In this document: positions 9,443-20,304 of the stretch, one piece after another | How positions within the stretch are numbered: position 1 is the first letter of the stretch | How the letters are laid out: every line of letters starts with the position of its first letter | NCBI GenBank assembly: GCA_021740625.1 | Contig: JAIOZK010000015.1 | Span: forward strand, 1 to 64,000 | Direction of reading: 5' to 3' | Length of the DNA stretch: 64,000 nucleotides | From: Bacteroidales bacterium | GTDB lineage: Bacteria > Bacteroidota > Bacteroidia > Bacteroidales > JAIOZK01 | Translations under genes and position numbers: made by a program | Notes under the pieces: generated by a model | Told to the model about the DNA's origin: nothing | The model's database searches: none | The model's input: the letters and a program-made list of their open reading frames with translations, nothing else

Positions 9443-9510
9443 CAAATTTATGTTGCGGAGGAGGTGTAATGCTAACACTTATAGATCATTCTTTAACACA
9501 AATCGTGCAT
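9443..9510 (-). promoter_or_regulatory. Promoter C: TAAATTTG -7 box plus direct repeats 21 bp apart
   Basis: CAAATTTA at 9443-9450; AACAC at 9474-9478 and 9495-9499. Confidence 0.65.
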
Positions 9511-9573
9511 CCACTCCATAACTGACTTTCACATTTGTAATGGAAGAACGGATATGAAAAGAAATGATGCTTT

Positions 9574-12500
9574 TCAGGTTTTGAATTCGGAAGGGACAAC
9601 ACCGAATTGTTCTTCGAAGCATCTGGAGAAATACGACAGGTTATTAAAACCAACCCGGAAAGCAATTTCAGTTACATTGCCCTTATTGGCTTTTAATAAT
9701 TCTGCAGCCCGGTTTAGTCTGACCGACCTGATAAATCCGCTTGTTGATAATCCCACGAGGGATTTAAGTTTCCGGTAGAGTTGTGAACTGCTCAAAGCAA
9801 GTTCTTTTTGAAGTGTTTCGGCATTAAAATTTTCATCATCCAGATGAGTGCTTATGGATTCCAAAGCTTTTAGAAGAAATTTTTGATCCATGGAATTCAT
9901 TTCGCTTTCCGGCAGGTTTAAAACCTGAGCCAAACCCACTTTTTTGGCATTTTTTGTAACCCTTTCCTGTAATTTTTTTCGCTGATCGATAAGATTTTTG
10001 ATCCGGATTAGTAGCTCCTGCTGGTCAAAAGGTTTGGTAAGGAAATCATCCGCTCCGGTTTCCAGTCCTTCCAGGCGGTCTTCCAGAGATGCCTTTGCGG
10101 TAAGCAAAATAACCGGGATATGACTGGTGCGTTCATCGGTTTTCAACTTGCTGCATAATTCCATCCCATCCATTTTCGGCATCATCACATCGCTGATGAT
10201 CAGGTCGGGGACTTTCTCGATGGCTTTCTCATAACCGTGTTCGCCGTCCACTGCTTCTACAATTCGAAATTCACCGGAGATGTTGGAACGGATGTAATGG
10301 CGCATGTCGGTGTTGTCTTCTGCCAGGAGAAGGAGGGGCTTTTCGTTATCAGTTGCAGGTTGCAAGTTGCAGGTTGCAGGTTTAGAGGTGCTTGATTCCA
10401 CATGCTGGATTGTTGTATAATGTTCTTCCGTCTCATTGCTCTCGGCCTTAGGCCCTGCGCCGAAAGTAAATTCCTCAGGTTTAAAATGTTCTTTCCCCAA
10501 AGGAAGGGCAATGGTAAAAGTGGTTCCTTTTCCCTCCCGATCGGGGTCCGATTCAACGCTGATGGCGCCGTGATGCAGCTCAACCAGCTCTTTGGTTAAA
10601 GCCAGGCCGATGCCGGTTCCTTCTCCGCTGTTTGAATCGTTGTCGTTTGCCTGGTAGAAGCGGTTGAAGATGTGCGGGAGGTGGACGGGAGGGATGCCGC
10701 GGCCGGTATCGGAGACGGTGATGATCACCCCCCTCGGTCCCCCCTGAAGGGGGGAAGATGCTGCCCCTGAATTACTTTGTTTGTTAAGCAGGCTTTTCGA
10801 CTCTGGTGGAAGGCTGTTTGAGGTAATCTCAACCTTAACGCTTCCACCCGGCTCTGTATACTTAAAGGCATTCGAGGTCAGGTTGTAGAGGATCTTTTCG
10901 TATTTGTCCTTATCCAGATAAACCGGGATGTTTTCCTGGTTAGCTTTAAATTCAAGTGCGATATTCTTTTTCTTTGCCAGCGACTCAAACGATTGCACAT
11001 ATTCTTTGCTTAGTGAAACGATATTTTCCTCTTTTGCTTTCAACTTCATCTTCCCCGATTCAAGCTTCGAGAGGTTCAGCAACTGGTTGATGAGGTTTTG
11101 AAGCCGCCGGGCGTTTCGTTGCATGATGTTCAGGTCGGCTGCTGATTCTTTATCGCTGATCTTAGCTTTAATCTTATCAAGCGGGCCGAGGATCAGGGTC
11201 AGTGGTATGCGGAATTCATGGGAGATATTGGCAAAAAAGCGGGATTTCATTTTGTCGAGCTCTTTGAGTTTGTTCGATTCTACCTCCTTTATTTCAAGGT
11301 CGTGCTGTAGCTGTTGTTCTTTAAGCGCTGTCCTTATTCTCCTTTGTCTTATAAAAAGAATTGTTACAAGGAGCAAGATCAACAGCAAGCCGCCAAGTCC
11401 ATAGGTTAATATCTTCGACCGGTTGATCTTCAGGTCTTTCAGCTCATTTTCTTTGGCCAGTAATGATATCTGATTCTGTGTTTTTTCGTTTTCTGATTCT
11501 GCTTCCAACATGGCCAGCAGTATTTCATTATCTTTATTATAAGCTTCGTTATTGGCTTCAACTTTTAGTTTGTAATATTTCAGCGCATTTTTATAATCTC
11601 CAATTTTAAGATGAGCTTGATAAAGCAGATTATATGGCCATCGCCCCAGTGCAACCCTGTAATCCCGTTTCAAATTTAACATGGACAAAGGAGAGGTCCT
11701 TTTGTATATCCTTTCAGGAAAATTGGCTCTTCTTTCCTCTGACTTGCTAATGGCCAGTTTGTTGAGCGCAATGGATTCCCGGTAGTCACCTGACCCGTAC
11801 TTCTGCCATGCCAGTCCATAATAAGTCTTGAGAATTATATCATAAAAAACAGTATCATTTGTCAGGGCTACATCTAATATTTGATGCAAATATTTGATTG
11901 CCTTTTCGGTAGAATCAACTGAATCGATGAGGATCAATCCTATGGCCAGGTGATATTTTATATAAGGGGAATAATACAGTTGCCATAATTTATCACGTCT
12001 ATCGGTTAAATTATAATATGCCATGGCTTGATAAGCCCATTCAATTATAAGGTTTTTACTGTTCTGGCCAGTAGGATTCCGGTTCCCCCATGCGATGGCA
12101 ACCCCGGACAAGAGAAAGTAAGTTTCTACCAACAACTCATTATCGGGATGAACTTTAAGAATATCAAGTGCCTTTTGATGATAATAATAGGCTGAATCCC
12201 ATTTAGCGGATTCACTTTCATCGTACCAAAAACAATTGGCAAGTCTATTATAAGCTATAGCCTGATAATGAAACATTGATAATTGTTTGTAAATATTCAC
12301 TGCTTTTTTCTGATAATTCACGGCATTTCGAAATCTGCCGGCGGACAGGTTAATATGTGTCAGAATCCCAAGCAGCATGCCCATTTCATTGCATGGGGGT
12401 AAGTTTTCGTATATTCTTAGTGCTTTTAAGTAGTACACCACCGAAGTCTTTAAGCTATCTTTCATACTATATGCATTAGCTGCATTAAAATATCCGTCGG

Positions 12501-12756
12501 CAATTCCTTTGTTGTAATTGATTTTTTCAGCCATTGCGATGGTCTTCTCTGTAATGGCGATACAACTGTCAGGAAATTCACCAAAGATGCTTAAAGCAAT
12601 TTGATTCAGGGCATCTATTTTTTCGGTGCCTTCCAACTCAGGCAGTAGTTGATTCAGGCTGTCGGCATTGATGCTTGCCATTTCCCTGGAGATCTGGCCG
12701 GAAGAGGTTAAAGTAGACAGGAAAAAGATAACAATAAATATTGACTTCAACTTCAT
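9574..12756 (-). CDS. Hybrid two-component regulator TPR-HK-REC-AraC (copy 2)
   Basis: ORF 9574..12801, start MKLKSIFIV preferred; same domains as copy 1. Confidence 0.9.
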   Translation of the reverse strand: MKLKSIFIVIFFLSTLTSSGQISREMASINADSLNQLLPELEGTEKIDALNQIALSIFGEFPDSCIAITEKTIAMAEKINYNKGIADGYFNAANAYSMKDSLKTSVVYYLKALRIYENLPPCNEMGMLLGILTHINLSAGRFRNAVNYQKKAVNIYKQLSMFHYQAIAYNRLANCFWYDESESAKWDSAYYYHQKALDILKVHPDNELLVETYFLLSGVAIAWGNRNPTGQNSKNLIIEWAYQAMAYYNLTDRRDKLWQLYYSPYIKYHLAIGLILIDSVDSTEKAIKYLHQILDVALTNDTVFYDIILKTYYGLAWQKYGSGDYRESIALNKLAISKSEERRANFPERIYKRTSPLSMLNLKRDYRVALGRWPYNLLYQAHLKIGDYKNALKYYKLKVEANNEAYNKDNEILLAMLEAESENEKTQNQISLLAKENELKDLKINRSKILTYGLGGLLLILLLVTILFIRQRRIRTALKEQQLQHDLEIKEVESNKLKELDKMKSRFFANISHEFRIPLTLILGPLDKIKAKISDKESAADLNIMQRNARRLQNLINQLLNLSKLESGKMKLKAKEENIVSLSKEYVQSFESLAKKKNIALEFKANQENIPVYLDKDKYEKILYNLTSNAFKYTEPGGSVKVEITSNSLPPESKSLLNKQSNSGAASSPLQGGPRGVIITVSDTGRGIPPVHLPHIFNRFYQANDNDSNSGEGTGIGLALTKELVELHHGAISVESDPDREGKGTTFTIALPLGKEHFKPEEFTFGAGPKAESNETEEHYTTIQHVESSTSKPATCNLQPATDNEKPLLLLAEDNTDMRHYIRSNISGEFRIVEAVDGEHGYEKAIEKVPDLIISDVMMPKMDGMELCSKLKTDERTSHIPVILLTAKASLEDRLEGLETGADDFLTKPFDQQELLIRIKNLIDQRKKLQERVTKNAKKVGLAQVLNLPESEMNSMDQKFLLKALESISTHLDDENFNAETLQKELALSSSQLYRKLKSLVGLSTSGFIRSVRLNRAAELLKANKGNVTEIAFRVGFNNLSYFSRCFEEQFGVVPSEFKT
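10353..10380. repeat. Intragenic heptamer tandem repeat (TTGCAGG) x4
   Basis: ttgcagg ttgcaag ttgcagg ttgcagg in the linker before REC of copy 2. Confidence 0.9.
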
Positions 12757-12837
12757 TGGGTTTGGTTTGTTTTCATAGGTAAAGATAAAAATATGAGGCA
12801 CTTAATGCAAGTTGGATTGAAAAGGAATACATTCCTG

Positions 12838-12881
12838 ACTCCGCGGTTCATTGCGGTCCTTTGCGTAACTCCGCGTAATAG
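12838..12881. repeat. Decamer-periodic repeat upstream of regulator copy 2
   Basis: ctccgcggtt cattgcggtc ctttgcgtaa ctccgcgtaa. Confidence 0.75.
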
Positions 12882-13809
12882 CCTTCAATCTCTATTTTTA
12901 AAGAAATGAATCAGAAGGTTTTATTAATAAGTTGTTACACAAAGTTGCGCGAAATTTACGCAGAGCTACGCAAAGGTTTCGCGGAGTTTCGCGGAGAGGA
13001 GTTAGGAAAACAAAAAGTAGATAAATGTTTTCAGGTAGTGTACTCGGATGGCAGCACCCCGAACTGCACCTGGAAGCATTTCGTGAAATAAGAAAGATTG
13101 TTAAACCCGACCTGGAAAGCAACTTCAGTGACATTACCGGCTTTGCTTTTCAACAATTCGGCAGCCCGGTTCAACCTGATGGTCCGTATGAAAACGCTCG
13201 GGGACTGTCCCACAAGGGAATGAAGTTTACGCCGCAGTTGGGCTTTGCTCATTTTCAGTTGCCTCTGGAAAGTTTCTGTAGAAAAGTTTTCGTCTTCCAT
13301 ATGCTTATTCACGATCTCAACTGCTTTGTTCAGGAATTTCTGATCGGTGGAGTTTAATTCGCTTTCCGGGAGGTTTAAAACCTCTGATAAACCCAGTTGT
13401 TTTGCCTTTTGTAAAAACTTTTCCTGCAGTTGTTTTCTTTGCCGGATAAGATTTTTAATTCGCACAAGTAACTCATGCTGGTCAAAGGGTTTTATAATGA
13501 AATCATCCGCTCCGGTTTCCAGGCCTTCCAGGCGGTCTTCCTGGGAAGCTTTGGCAGTTAAGAGTATGACCGGAATATGACTGGTTCGCTCATCCGTTTT
13601 CAATTTCCGGCACAGCCCTATGCCATCCATTTTGGGCATCATCACATCGCTGATGATCAGGTCGGGGACTTTTTCTATGGCTTTCTCATAGCCCTGTTGG
13701 CCATCCACTGCCTCTGTTATGTGAAATTCATTGGAAATGTTGGAGCGGATGTAGTGGCGCATGTCGGTGTTGTCTTCTACCAGGAGAAGAAGGGGCTTGT
13801 CATTATCAG

Positions 13810-13844
13810 TTGCAGGTTGCAAGTTGCAAGTTGCAGGTTGCAGG
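13810..13844. repeat. Intragenic heptamer tandem repeat (TTGCAGG/TTGCAAG) x5
   Basis: ttgcagg ttgcaag ttgcaag ttgcagg ttgcagg: one unit more than copies 1 and 2. Confidence 0.92.
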
Positions 13845-13857
13845 TTTAGGGGGATTT

Positions 13858-13899
13858 TCGATTGTCGATGGTCGATGGTCGATTTTCGATTTTCGATTG
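13858..13899. repeat. Intragenic heptamer tandem repeat (TCGATKK) x6
   Basis: Same six units as in copy 1. Confidence 0.85.
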
Positions 13900-14193
13900 A
13901 GGCTTGCTTCCAGGTTATTTGATTCAATTTCTTCCTCCTTAAGATGTTCCTTACCCAGGGGAAGTATGACTGTAAAGCTGCTTCCTTTTCCTGTTTGCGA
14001 ATCAACGCTGATTTTGCCATGATGCAGTTCGACCAGCTCTTTGGTCAGTGCCAGGCCGATGCCGGTTCCTTCTCCGATGTTTGAATCTTTTTCGTCTGCC
14101 TGGTAAAAGCGGTCGAAGATGTGCGGGAGTTTTTGGGGTGGGATGCCGCGGCCGGTATCGGAGATTTTTATGCCAGCGCACGGGCCAGCAGAG

Positions 14194-14252
14194 TTGGCAG
14201 TAGGCAGTTCGCAGTCTGCAGTATATTCAACAGCATCAGACTGCCGACTGCA
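14194..14252. repeat. Inverted pair of heptamer arrays in kinase domain (right arm only 2 units)
   Basis: ttggcag taggcag ttcgcag tctgcag ... gactgcc gactgca. Confidence 0.8.
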
Positions 14253-16249
14253 AATCTCAACCTCTACCCTGCCTCCGTCCTCTGTGAACTTAAACGCATT
14301 CGATATCAAGTTGTAGAGGATCTTTTCGTATTTGTCTTTATCCAGATAAACAGGGATGTTTTCTTCGGTGGCTTTAAATTCAAGAGCGATGTTCTTTTTC
14401 TTGGCCAGCGACTCAAATGACTGCACATATTCTTTGCTAAGAGAAACGATATCTTCTTCCTTTACGCTCAACTTCATTTTTCCCGATTCCAGCTTCGACA
14501 GGTTCAGCAATTGGTTGATGAGGTTTTGAAGCCGCCGGGCGTTTCGTTGCATGATGTTCAGATCGGCCTGTGATCCCGGGTCATTGGTCTTGGATCTGAA
14601 TTTTTCTAATGGTCCAAGAATCAATGTGAGTGGCGTGCGGAATTCATGGGAGATGTTGGCAAAGAAGCGGGATTTCATTTTGTCGAGCTCTTTGAGTTTG
14701 TTCGATTCTACTTCTTTTATTTCAAGGTCGTGCTGTAGCTTTTGTTCTTTTAGTGCTGTCTTTATCCTTCTTTGTCTTATAAAAAGAATTGTTACAAGGA
14801 GCAAGATCAACAGCAAACCGCCAAGGCCATAGGTTAAAATCTTCGACCGGTTGATGCGCATATCTTTCAGCTCGTTTTCTCTGGCCAGCAAGGATAGCTG
14901 GTTTTGTGTTCTTTCACTTTCTGATTCTGCTTCAAGTACGGCAATCAGCTTTCTTTTTTCCTGATTGCTTATTTCCTGAAACGTATTTTCTTTTAGCCTG
15001 TAATATTCCAACGCATTTTCAAAGTCTCCCAATTTCATATATAAATTGTAAAGGCTATCATATACCATCATTTTAGCAGACAGATTTAGGTACTTTAAAT
15101 AATAAGGGGACATTGCACCCATATCAATATGTGAATCCAGGTAGCTTGTCATTCTCTCTTCAGCAATCTCCAATCCCTTCAGATACAGTTGAATCGCATC
15201 CTTGTGGTCTCCTTCCCTTGATTTTATGGATGCAAGAAGACTATATGTCGTCATTTCTAGGCCAATTATTTCAACAGTATCGATCATCTCCTTTACTGAA
15301 TACAAATACCTCAGACCAGGATTTGCTGAATCGATCGGCTCATTTTCTAAATAGGCTTCTGCAAGATCATTAAGTATGTCATGACGCAGCCATAAATAAA
15401 ATGGGTTTGTTACTGAGGTTCTTTTGATCAGCGCGTATGCCTTTTCTCCCCATTCTATGCTTTTCCGGTAATGCTCATGACTGCCGGGATCAGTATCGCC
15501 TTTGCGCAGCTCACTACTTTGAAGTATACCATAATTATTGATTAGGGATAATGTATCGGGATGATCTTTTAAAATTGCCTGGGCTTTTAATGCATAGTAA
15601 TTTGCAGAGTCCAATTCATTTTTCCACCTGAAAGCCACAGCCATCTCCTGCATCGAAATAGCTGTACCGACAAAGTCACCCAGTTCATCATTTATCCTGA
15701 TCCTGCGCTTATCATATTGAATGGTTTTATCAATTCTTCCTGCACCGAAATTGATATTTGATAGCACCTCCATCGCATACCCCATCTCTTTGCAGAGGGG
15801 AATTTCTTCATATATCCTGATCGCTTCAAGCAAATATCCAAATGAAATCTTCAGGCTATCCAGGAATTTGAAATTTCTGGCCAGGCTGAGATAAGCATCT
15901 GCAATACCCTTCTGGTAACCCATTATCTCAGACAGCGCCATTGCTTCCTCCGCCAGTTTGATGCTGCTATCCGGGTTGTTTACTGTGAGAAACAGGGAAA
16001 TTTTATTCAGGGCATCAACTTTTGGGGTTCCTTCCAGTTCATGCATAACTTGTGAAAGACTGTCAACATTTATCAATCTCAGATCCCTGATCATTTGACC
16101 ATAGGTCTGAAAAGATGACAAAAAAGTCATCAAGAAAATGATCACAGACAAAACTGACTTCAACTTCATTGGGTTTGGTTTGCTTCCATAGGTAAAGATA
16201 AGAATATGAGGTACTTTATGCAAGTTGGATTGAAAAAGGATACATTCCT

Positions 16250-16292
16250 GACTCCGCGGTTCTTTGCGGTCCTCTGCGTAACCCCGCGTAAT
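16250..16292. repeat. Decamer-periodic repeat upstream of regulator copy 3
   Basis: ctccgcggtt ctttgcggtc ctctgcgtaa ccccgcgtaa. Confidence 0.75.
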
Positions 16293-16669
16293 AGCTTAAG
16301 ATTTGGACCTTTTAAATGATAGAATAAAGTGGTTTGAAAATAATTTTTCAGGATTTATTTTTTGATTACATTTGTATGATTCCACCTTGCCCATTCCCAT
16401 TTTCAAGGGATAAATTGCCGGCAACTTTCTACCGGCTCAGATGCCAACCCGGATTAACAGACAAGATAAATTCCACAGTAGACCTATAGTCTTTTGCCTG
16501 CGGATTGATTGAATTGTTGAACCATTAAAATTGAATCGAAAACAGCTTGTTAAGATTCGCTTTTACATTTATCAAGAACAAACAGGGCTGGATTGTAAAT
16601 GGATTTCAGTGGGGTGATGATTTCCAGGATCTGTTTGAATAAATTTTAGATGACATCCTAAAAAGACAA

Positions 16670-18958
16670 ATGTTGTCGGGAACAATTCCTAATTTTGCCC
16701 CAGTGGCAACATTTGTTATCAACATACATGGTAGAGTTCAGGGAGTTGGCTTTCGGCCTTTCATCTATCGCCTCGCTGTGCGGAATGAGCTTAAAGGATG
16801 GGTAGAAAACCGCACCGATGGCGTCCGAATCAAAATTAATGCTGAGCCGGATCAGGCGGTCCGTTTCGTCCGTGCCATCCGGGAAGAAAAGCCGCCGGCA
16901 TCTCATATCGTTGAGATTATCTCGAAGGAAGACAGTGCGGAAGATTTCAGTGATTTTCGCATTCTAAAATCCGAAAACAGCGGTGAAGAGATCACACAGG
17001 TGAGCCCCGATATCGCCTTGTGTAAGGATTGCCTGGAGGATATGAAAACACAATCCCACCGGCTGGACTATCCCTTCATCAACTGCACCAATTGCGGACC
17101 GCGTTTCACCATCATCCGCGATCTTCCCTACGACAGGGAAAAGACCAGCATGAAGCCGTTCCGCATGTGTGAGCGTTGCCGGGCAGAATATACGGAAATC
17201 CTCGACAGGCGATTTCATGCCCAGCCAGTGGCTTGCAGCCTTTGTGGCCCGGAATACAAACTCCATTGTAAAAAAGAAGTCATCAGTGATTTTGACCAGA
17301 TCATCAGAACTTCTGCAGAACTGATTCGTGAAGGAAAGATCCTTGCCATCAAAGGGATGGGCGGATATTTCCTGGCCTGTGATGCACAGAATGAAAAAGC
17401 GGTCGACCGCCTGAGACTAGCCAAGAACCGGGATGGCAAACCCTTCGCAGTGATGTTCCGCAACATGGATAGCCTGAAAGAATTCCTGCATATGCAAAAG
17501 CCCGAAGAAGATATCCTGCAAAGCTGGCGCAGGCCCATCCTTCTGGCCAAAAAGAAAAAAAGCCTCGCTTCGGGTGTTAGCGTTGGTTTTTCAACCACCG
17601 GCGCCATGTTGCCTTATATGCCCTTGCACTACCTTTTATTCGAAAAACTGGAACTACCGGCCATCGTGCTGACCAGTGGCAATATTTCGGAAGAACCCAT
17701 CATCATTGATGACAAAAAAGCCCTGGAAGTTCTGGGACCGTTCAGCGATGCAGTACTCACCTACAACCGCGAGATCCACAATCGTACGGATGATTCCGTA
17801 ACAACTTATGTGAATGGGCGGGAAAGATTGCTGCGTCGTTCAAGGGGTTATGTCCCGGAACCCTTCATCGTAAGCAACAAAGTGGAAGGGATCCTTGCCA
17901 CAGGGGCCGAACTGGTCAACTGCTTTTCTCTGGGCAGAAACAGGCAGGCCATCATGAGCCAGCATATTGGGGATCTGAAAAATCTGGAAACACTTGAGTT
18001 CTATAGGGAATCAATCGGGCGGTTTAAAAAACTTTTTCAGTTCAATGCAGAACTGATCGCACATGACCTGCACCCCGATTATCTTTCAACCCGATGGGCC
18101 AAAGAGCAAAATATAAAATTGCTTGGCATCCAGCATCATCATGCACACATTGCCTCCTGCATGGCAGAACATGGTCTCGATGAAAAAGTGATCGGTGTGG
18201 CCATGGATGGTGTGGGCTATGGTGATGACGGCAAAATCTGGGGTGGTGAGTTCCTCTTGTGTGATTATGCAGGCTATGAAAGAAAATTGCATTTCGAATA
18301 CATTCCCATGCCCGGTGGAGATGCTGCCACCAAGAATCCCTGGCGGATGTTGCTGGGATATCTTTATCATTATCAAAAGGAAGACCTGCAATTGGATCAG
18401 TTCGAAGTACTTCAATCAATTGCACCGGATCAATCTCAACTGGTTTTAGATATGCTCAGAAAAGATATCAATTCACCCCTGACCTCCAGTGCGGGCCGGC
18501 TCTTTGATGCTGTTTCTGCTTTGCTGGGCCTATGTACAACAGCATCCTTTCATGCTGAGGCACCCATGAAACTCGAATCTGCAGCAGCAAAAAACATTAA
18601 TGATTCTTATTCGTTCACCATTGCAGAAGATATTTCGTTTAAAGAAACATTTACAGCGATCATTGCAGATTTGAACAGAGGAATGGATAAAGGAATTATT
18701 TCGGCCAAATTCCACAACACCTTAATTAATACTATCTTTGCAGCCGCAAAGAAAATCAGTCTGGAAAGCGGTATAAACAAGGTCGCCCTGTCGGGCGGAA
18801 CGTTTCAAAACAGGTACTTGTTAGAAGGAGTCGAAACGAAACTTTCAGAGAATGGTTATAAAGTTTTCTCCCAGGAAAAGATACCTGCCAACGATGGAGG
18901 CCTTGCCCTCGGACAATTGATGATCGCTGCTGAAAAAAGGAGGTTAGCATGTGTTTAA
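16670..18958 (+). CDS. hypF: Carbamoyltransferase HypF
   Basis: Acylphosphatase VQGVGFRPF, zinc fingers CKDCLEDM...CTNCGPRFTI..., YrdC-like and Kae1-like IQHHHAHIASCMAEHGL. Confidence 0.96.
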   Translation: MLSGTIPNFAPVATFVINIHGRVQGVGFRPFIYRLAVRNELKGWVENRTDGVRIKINAEPDQAVRFVRAIREEKPPASHIVEIISKEDSAEDFSDFRILKSENSGEEITQVSPDIALCKDCLEDMKTQSHRLDYPFINCTNCGPRFTIIRDLPYDREKTSMKPFRMCERCRAEYTEILDRRFHAQPVACSLCGPEYKLHCKKEVISDFDQIIRTSAELIREGKILAIKGMGGYFLACDAQNEKAVDRLRLAKNRDGKPFAVMFRNMDSLKEFLHMQKPEEDILQSWRRPILLAKKKKSLASGVSVGFSTTGAMLPYMPLHYLLFEKLELPAIVLTSGNISEEPIIIDDKKALEVLGPFSDAVLTYNREIHNRTDDSVTTYVNGRERLLRRSRGYVPEPFIVSNKVEGILATGAELVNCFSLGRNRQAIMSQHIGDLKNLETLEFYRESIGRFKKLFQFNAELIAHDLHPDYLSTRWAKEQNIKLLGIQHHHAHIASCMAEHGLDEKVIGVAMDGVGYGDDGKIWGGEFLLCDYAGYERKLHFEYIPMPGGDAATKNPWRMLLGYLYHYQKEDLQLDQFEVLQSIAPDQSQLVLDMLRKDINSPLTSSAGRLFDAVSALLGLCTTASFHAEAPMKLESAAAKNINDSYSFTIAEDISFKETFTAIIADLNRGMDKGIISAKFHNTLINTIFAAAKKISLESGINKVALSGGTFQNRYLLEGVETKLSENGYKVFSQEKIPANDGGLALGQLMIAAEKRRLACV

Positions 18959-19212
18959 GCATACCCGCTAAAGTTGAAAAAATAGAAGGAGAAAATGCCA
19001 CAGTATCCGTTGGAGGCGCTACCTACAAAGCAAGCCTGCAAATGCTGGATGATGTGGAAGTTGGTGATTACATCCTGTTGCATACCGGCTTTGCCATTCA
19101 AAAACTCAGTCCGGAGGAAGCCGAAGAATCCCTGAAAGTTTTTGAGGAATTCGAGGAACTAAACAAACAACTCGATGAAGAAGAAAAAGAAAGCGGCAAA
19201 CGCATTACCTGA
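18949..19212 (+). CDS. hypC: Hydrogenase assembly chaperone HypC/HupF
   Basis: MCLSIPAKV start; overlaps the hypF end. Confidence 0.95.
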   Translation: MCLSIPAKVEKIEGENATVSVGGATYKASLQMLDDVEVGDYILLHTGFAIQKLSPEEAEESLKVFEEFEELNKQLDEEEKESGKRIT

Positions 19213-19221
19213 TATTTCCCC

Positions 19222-20301
19222 ATGAAATTTATCGACGAATACCGTGACAAGGAAATTGTCAGGAAGCTTCTTGGAGAAATCCGGAAAATATCCAGGAAAG
19301 AAATAGCTCTGATGGAAGTCTGTGGCGGGCATACCATGTCCATACAGAAATTCGGCATTCCCTCCCTCCTGCCCTCCAGCATCCGTTTGTTATCCGGCCC
19401 GGGTTGCCCGGTATGTGTCTCCCACAGGGGATACATCGACAGGGCGATCGCCTTTGGACGTTTGCCTGATACCATTATCACCACTTACGGCGACCTGATC
19501 AGGGTCCCGGGATCGACCTCCTCCCTTGATAAGGAAAAGGCCGAAGGCAGAGACATCCGCATCGTATACTCCATCCTGGATGCCCTGGACATTGCGAGGA
19601 AAAATCCCGGTAAAAAAGTGATCTTCCTGGGAATCGGTTTTGAAACCACGGCCCCCGGAAGTGCAGCAGGAATCCTGAATGCTTCAAAGGAAGGCCTTGA
19701 TAATTTTTACCTCTACAGTTCCCACAAAGTGATGCCCCCGGCCATGGAAGCCCTGATCGACGAAGGCGTCAGGATCAACGGATACATTGCACCCGGGCAT
19801 GTCACTACCATAACAGGTCCCGAGATCTATGTAAGCATCCCCGAAAAATTCGGACTGGGCGTCGTGGTTTCCGGGTTTGAACCGGTAGATCTGCTGAAAG
19901 CCATTTATATGCTTGTAAAACAGCATGAAACCGGAAAACCCGCGGTAGAAATCGCTTATACAAGGGCGGTGAAAGCCGGGGGCAATCAGAAAGCAAAAGC
20001 CATGCTCGAAGAAGTTTTTGAATACCGGGATGATTGGTGGAGAGGACTGGGCAAGATACCACAGAGCGGACTGGGAATCAAATCAAAATACAATGCCTTT
20101 GATGCTGAAAGCAGGATCGAGGTGGCAGTGGAAGAAACCAGGGAAGACAAAGGCTGCATTTGCGGGGAGATTCTGAAAGGGCTGAAAACACCCAAAGACT
20201 GCAAGCTTTTCGGCAAGGTCTGCAAGCCAAACAATCCCGTGGGTGCATGCATGGTTTCAAACGAAGGCGCCTGCCATGCTTATTACAGATACAACAGATA
20301 A
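19222..20301 (+). CDS. hypD: Hydrogenase formation protein HypD
   Basis: LMEVCGGHTMSI, LLSGPGCPVCV, C-terminal Cys-rich CICGEILKGLKTPKDCKLFGKVC. Confidence 0.96.
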   Translation: MKFIDEYRDKEIVRKLLGEIRKISRKEIALMEVCGGHTMSIQKFGIPSLLPSSIRLLSGPGCPVCVSHRGYIDRAIAFGRLPDTIITTYGDLIRVPGSTSSLDKEKAEGRDIRIVYSILDALDIARKNPGKKVIFLGIGFETTAPGSAAGILNASKEGLDNFYLYSSHKVMPPAMEALIDEGVRINGYIAPGHVTTITGPEIYVSIPEKFGLGVVVSGFEPVDLLKAIYMLVKQHETGKPAVEIAYTRAVKAGGNQKAKAMLEEVFEYRDDWWRGLGKIPQSGLGIKSKYNAFDAESRIEVAVEETREDKGCICGEILKGLKTPKDCKLFGKVCKPNNPVGACMVSNEGACHAYYRYNR

Positions 20302-20304
20302 ACA

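Larger units (their letters stand above)
13031..16169 (-). pseudogene. Hybrid two-component regulator TPR-HK // REC-AraC (copy 3), frameshifted at heptamer repeat (possibly phase-variable)
   Basis: ORF 13806..16223 covers the TPR-HK part (preferred start MKLKSVLSV) and ends in ...[16 protein letters not shown] 13031..14020 carries REC-AraC in another frame (...[29 protein letters not shown]...). Confidence 0.85.
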
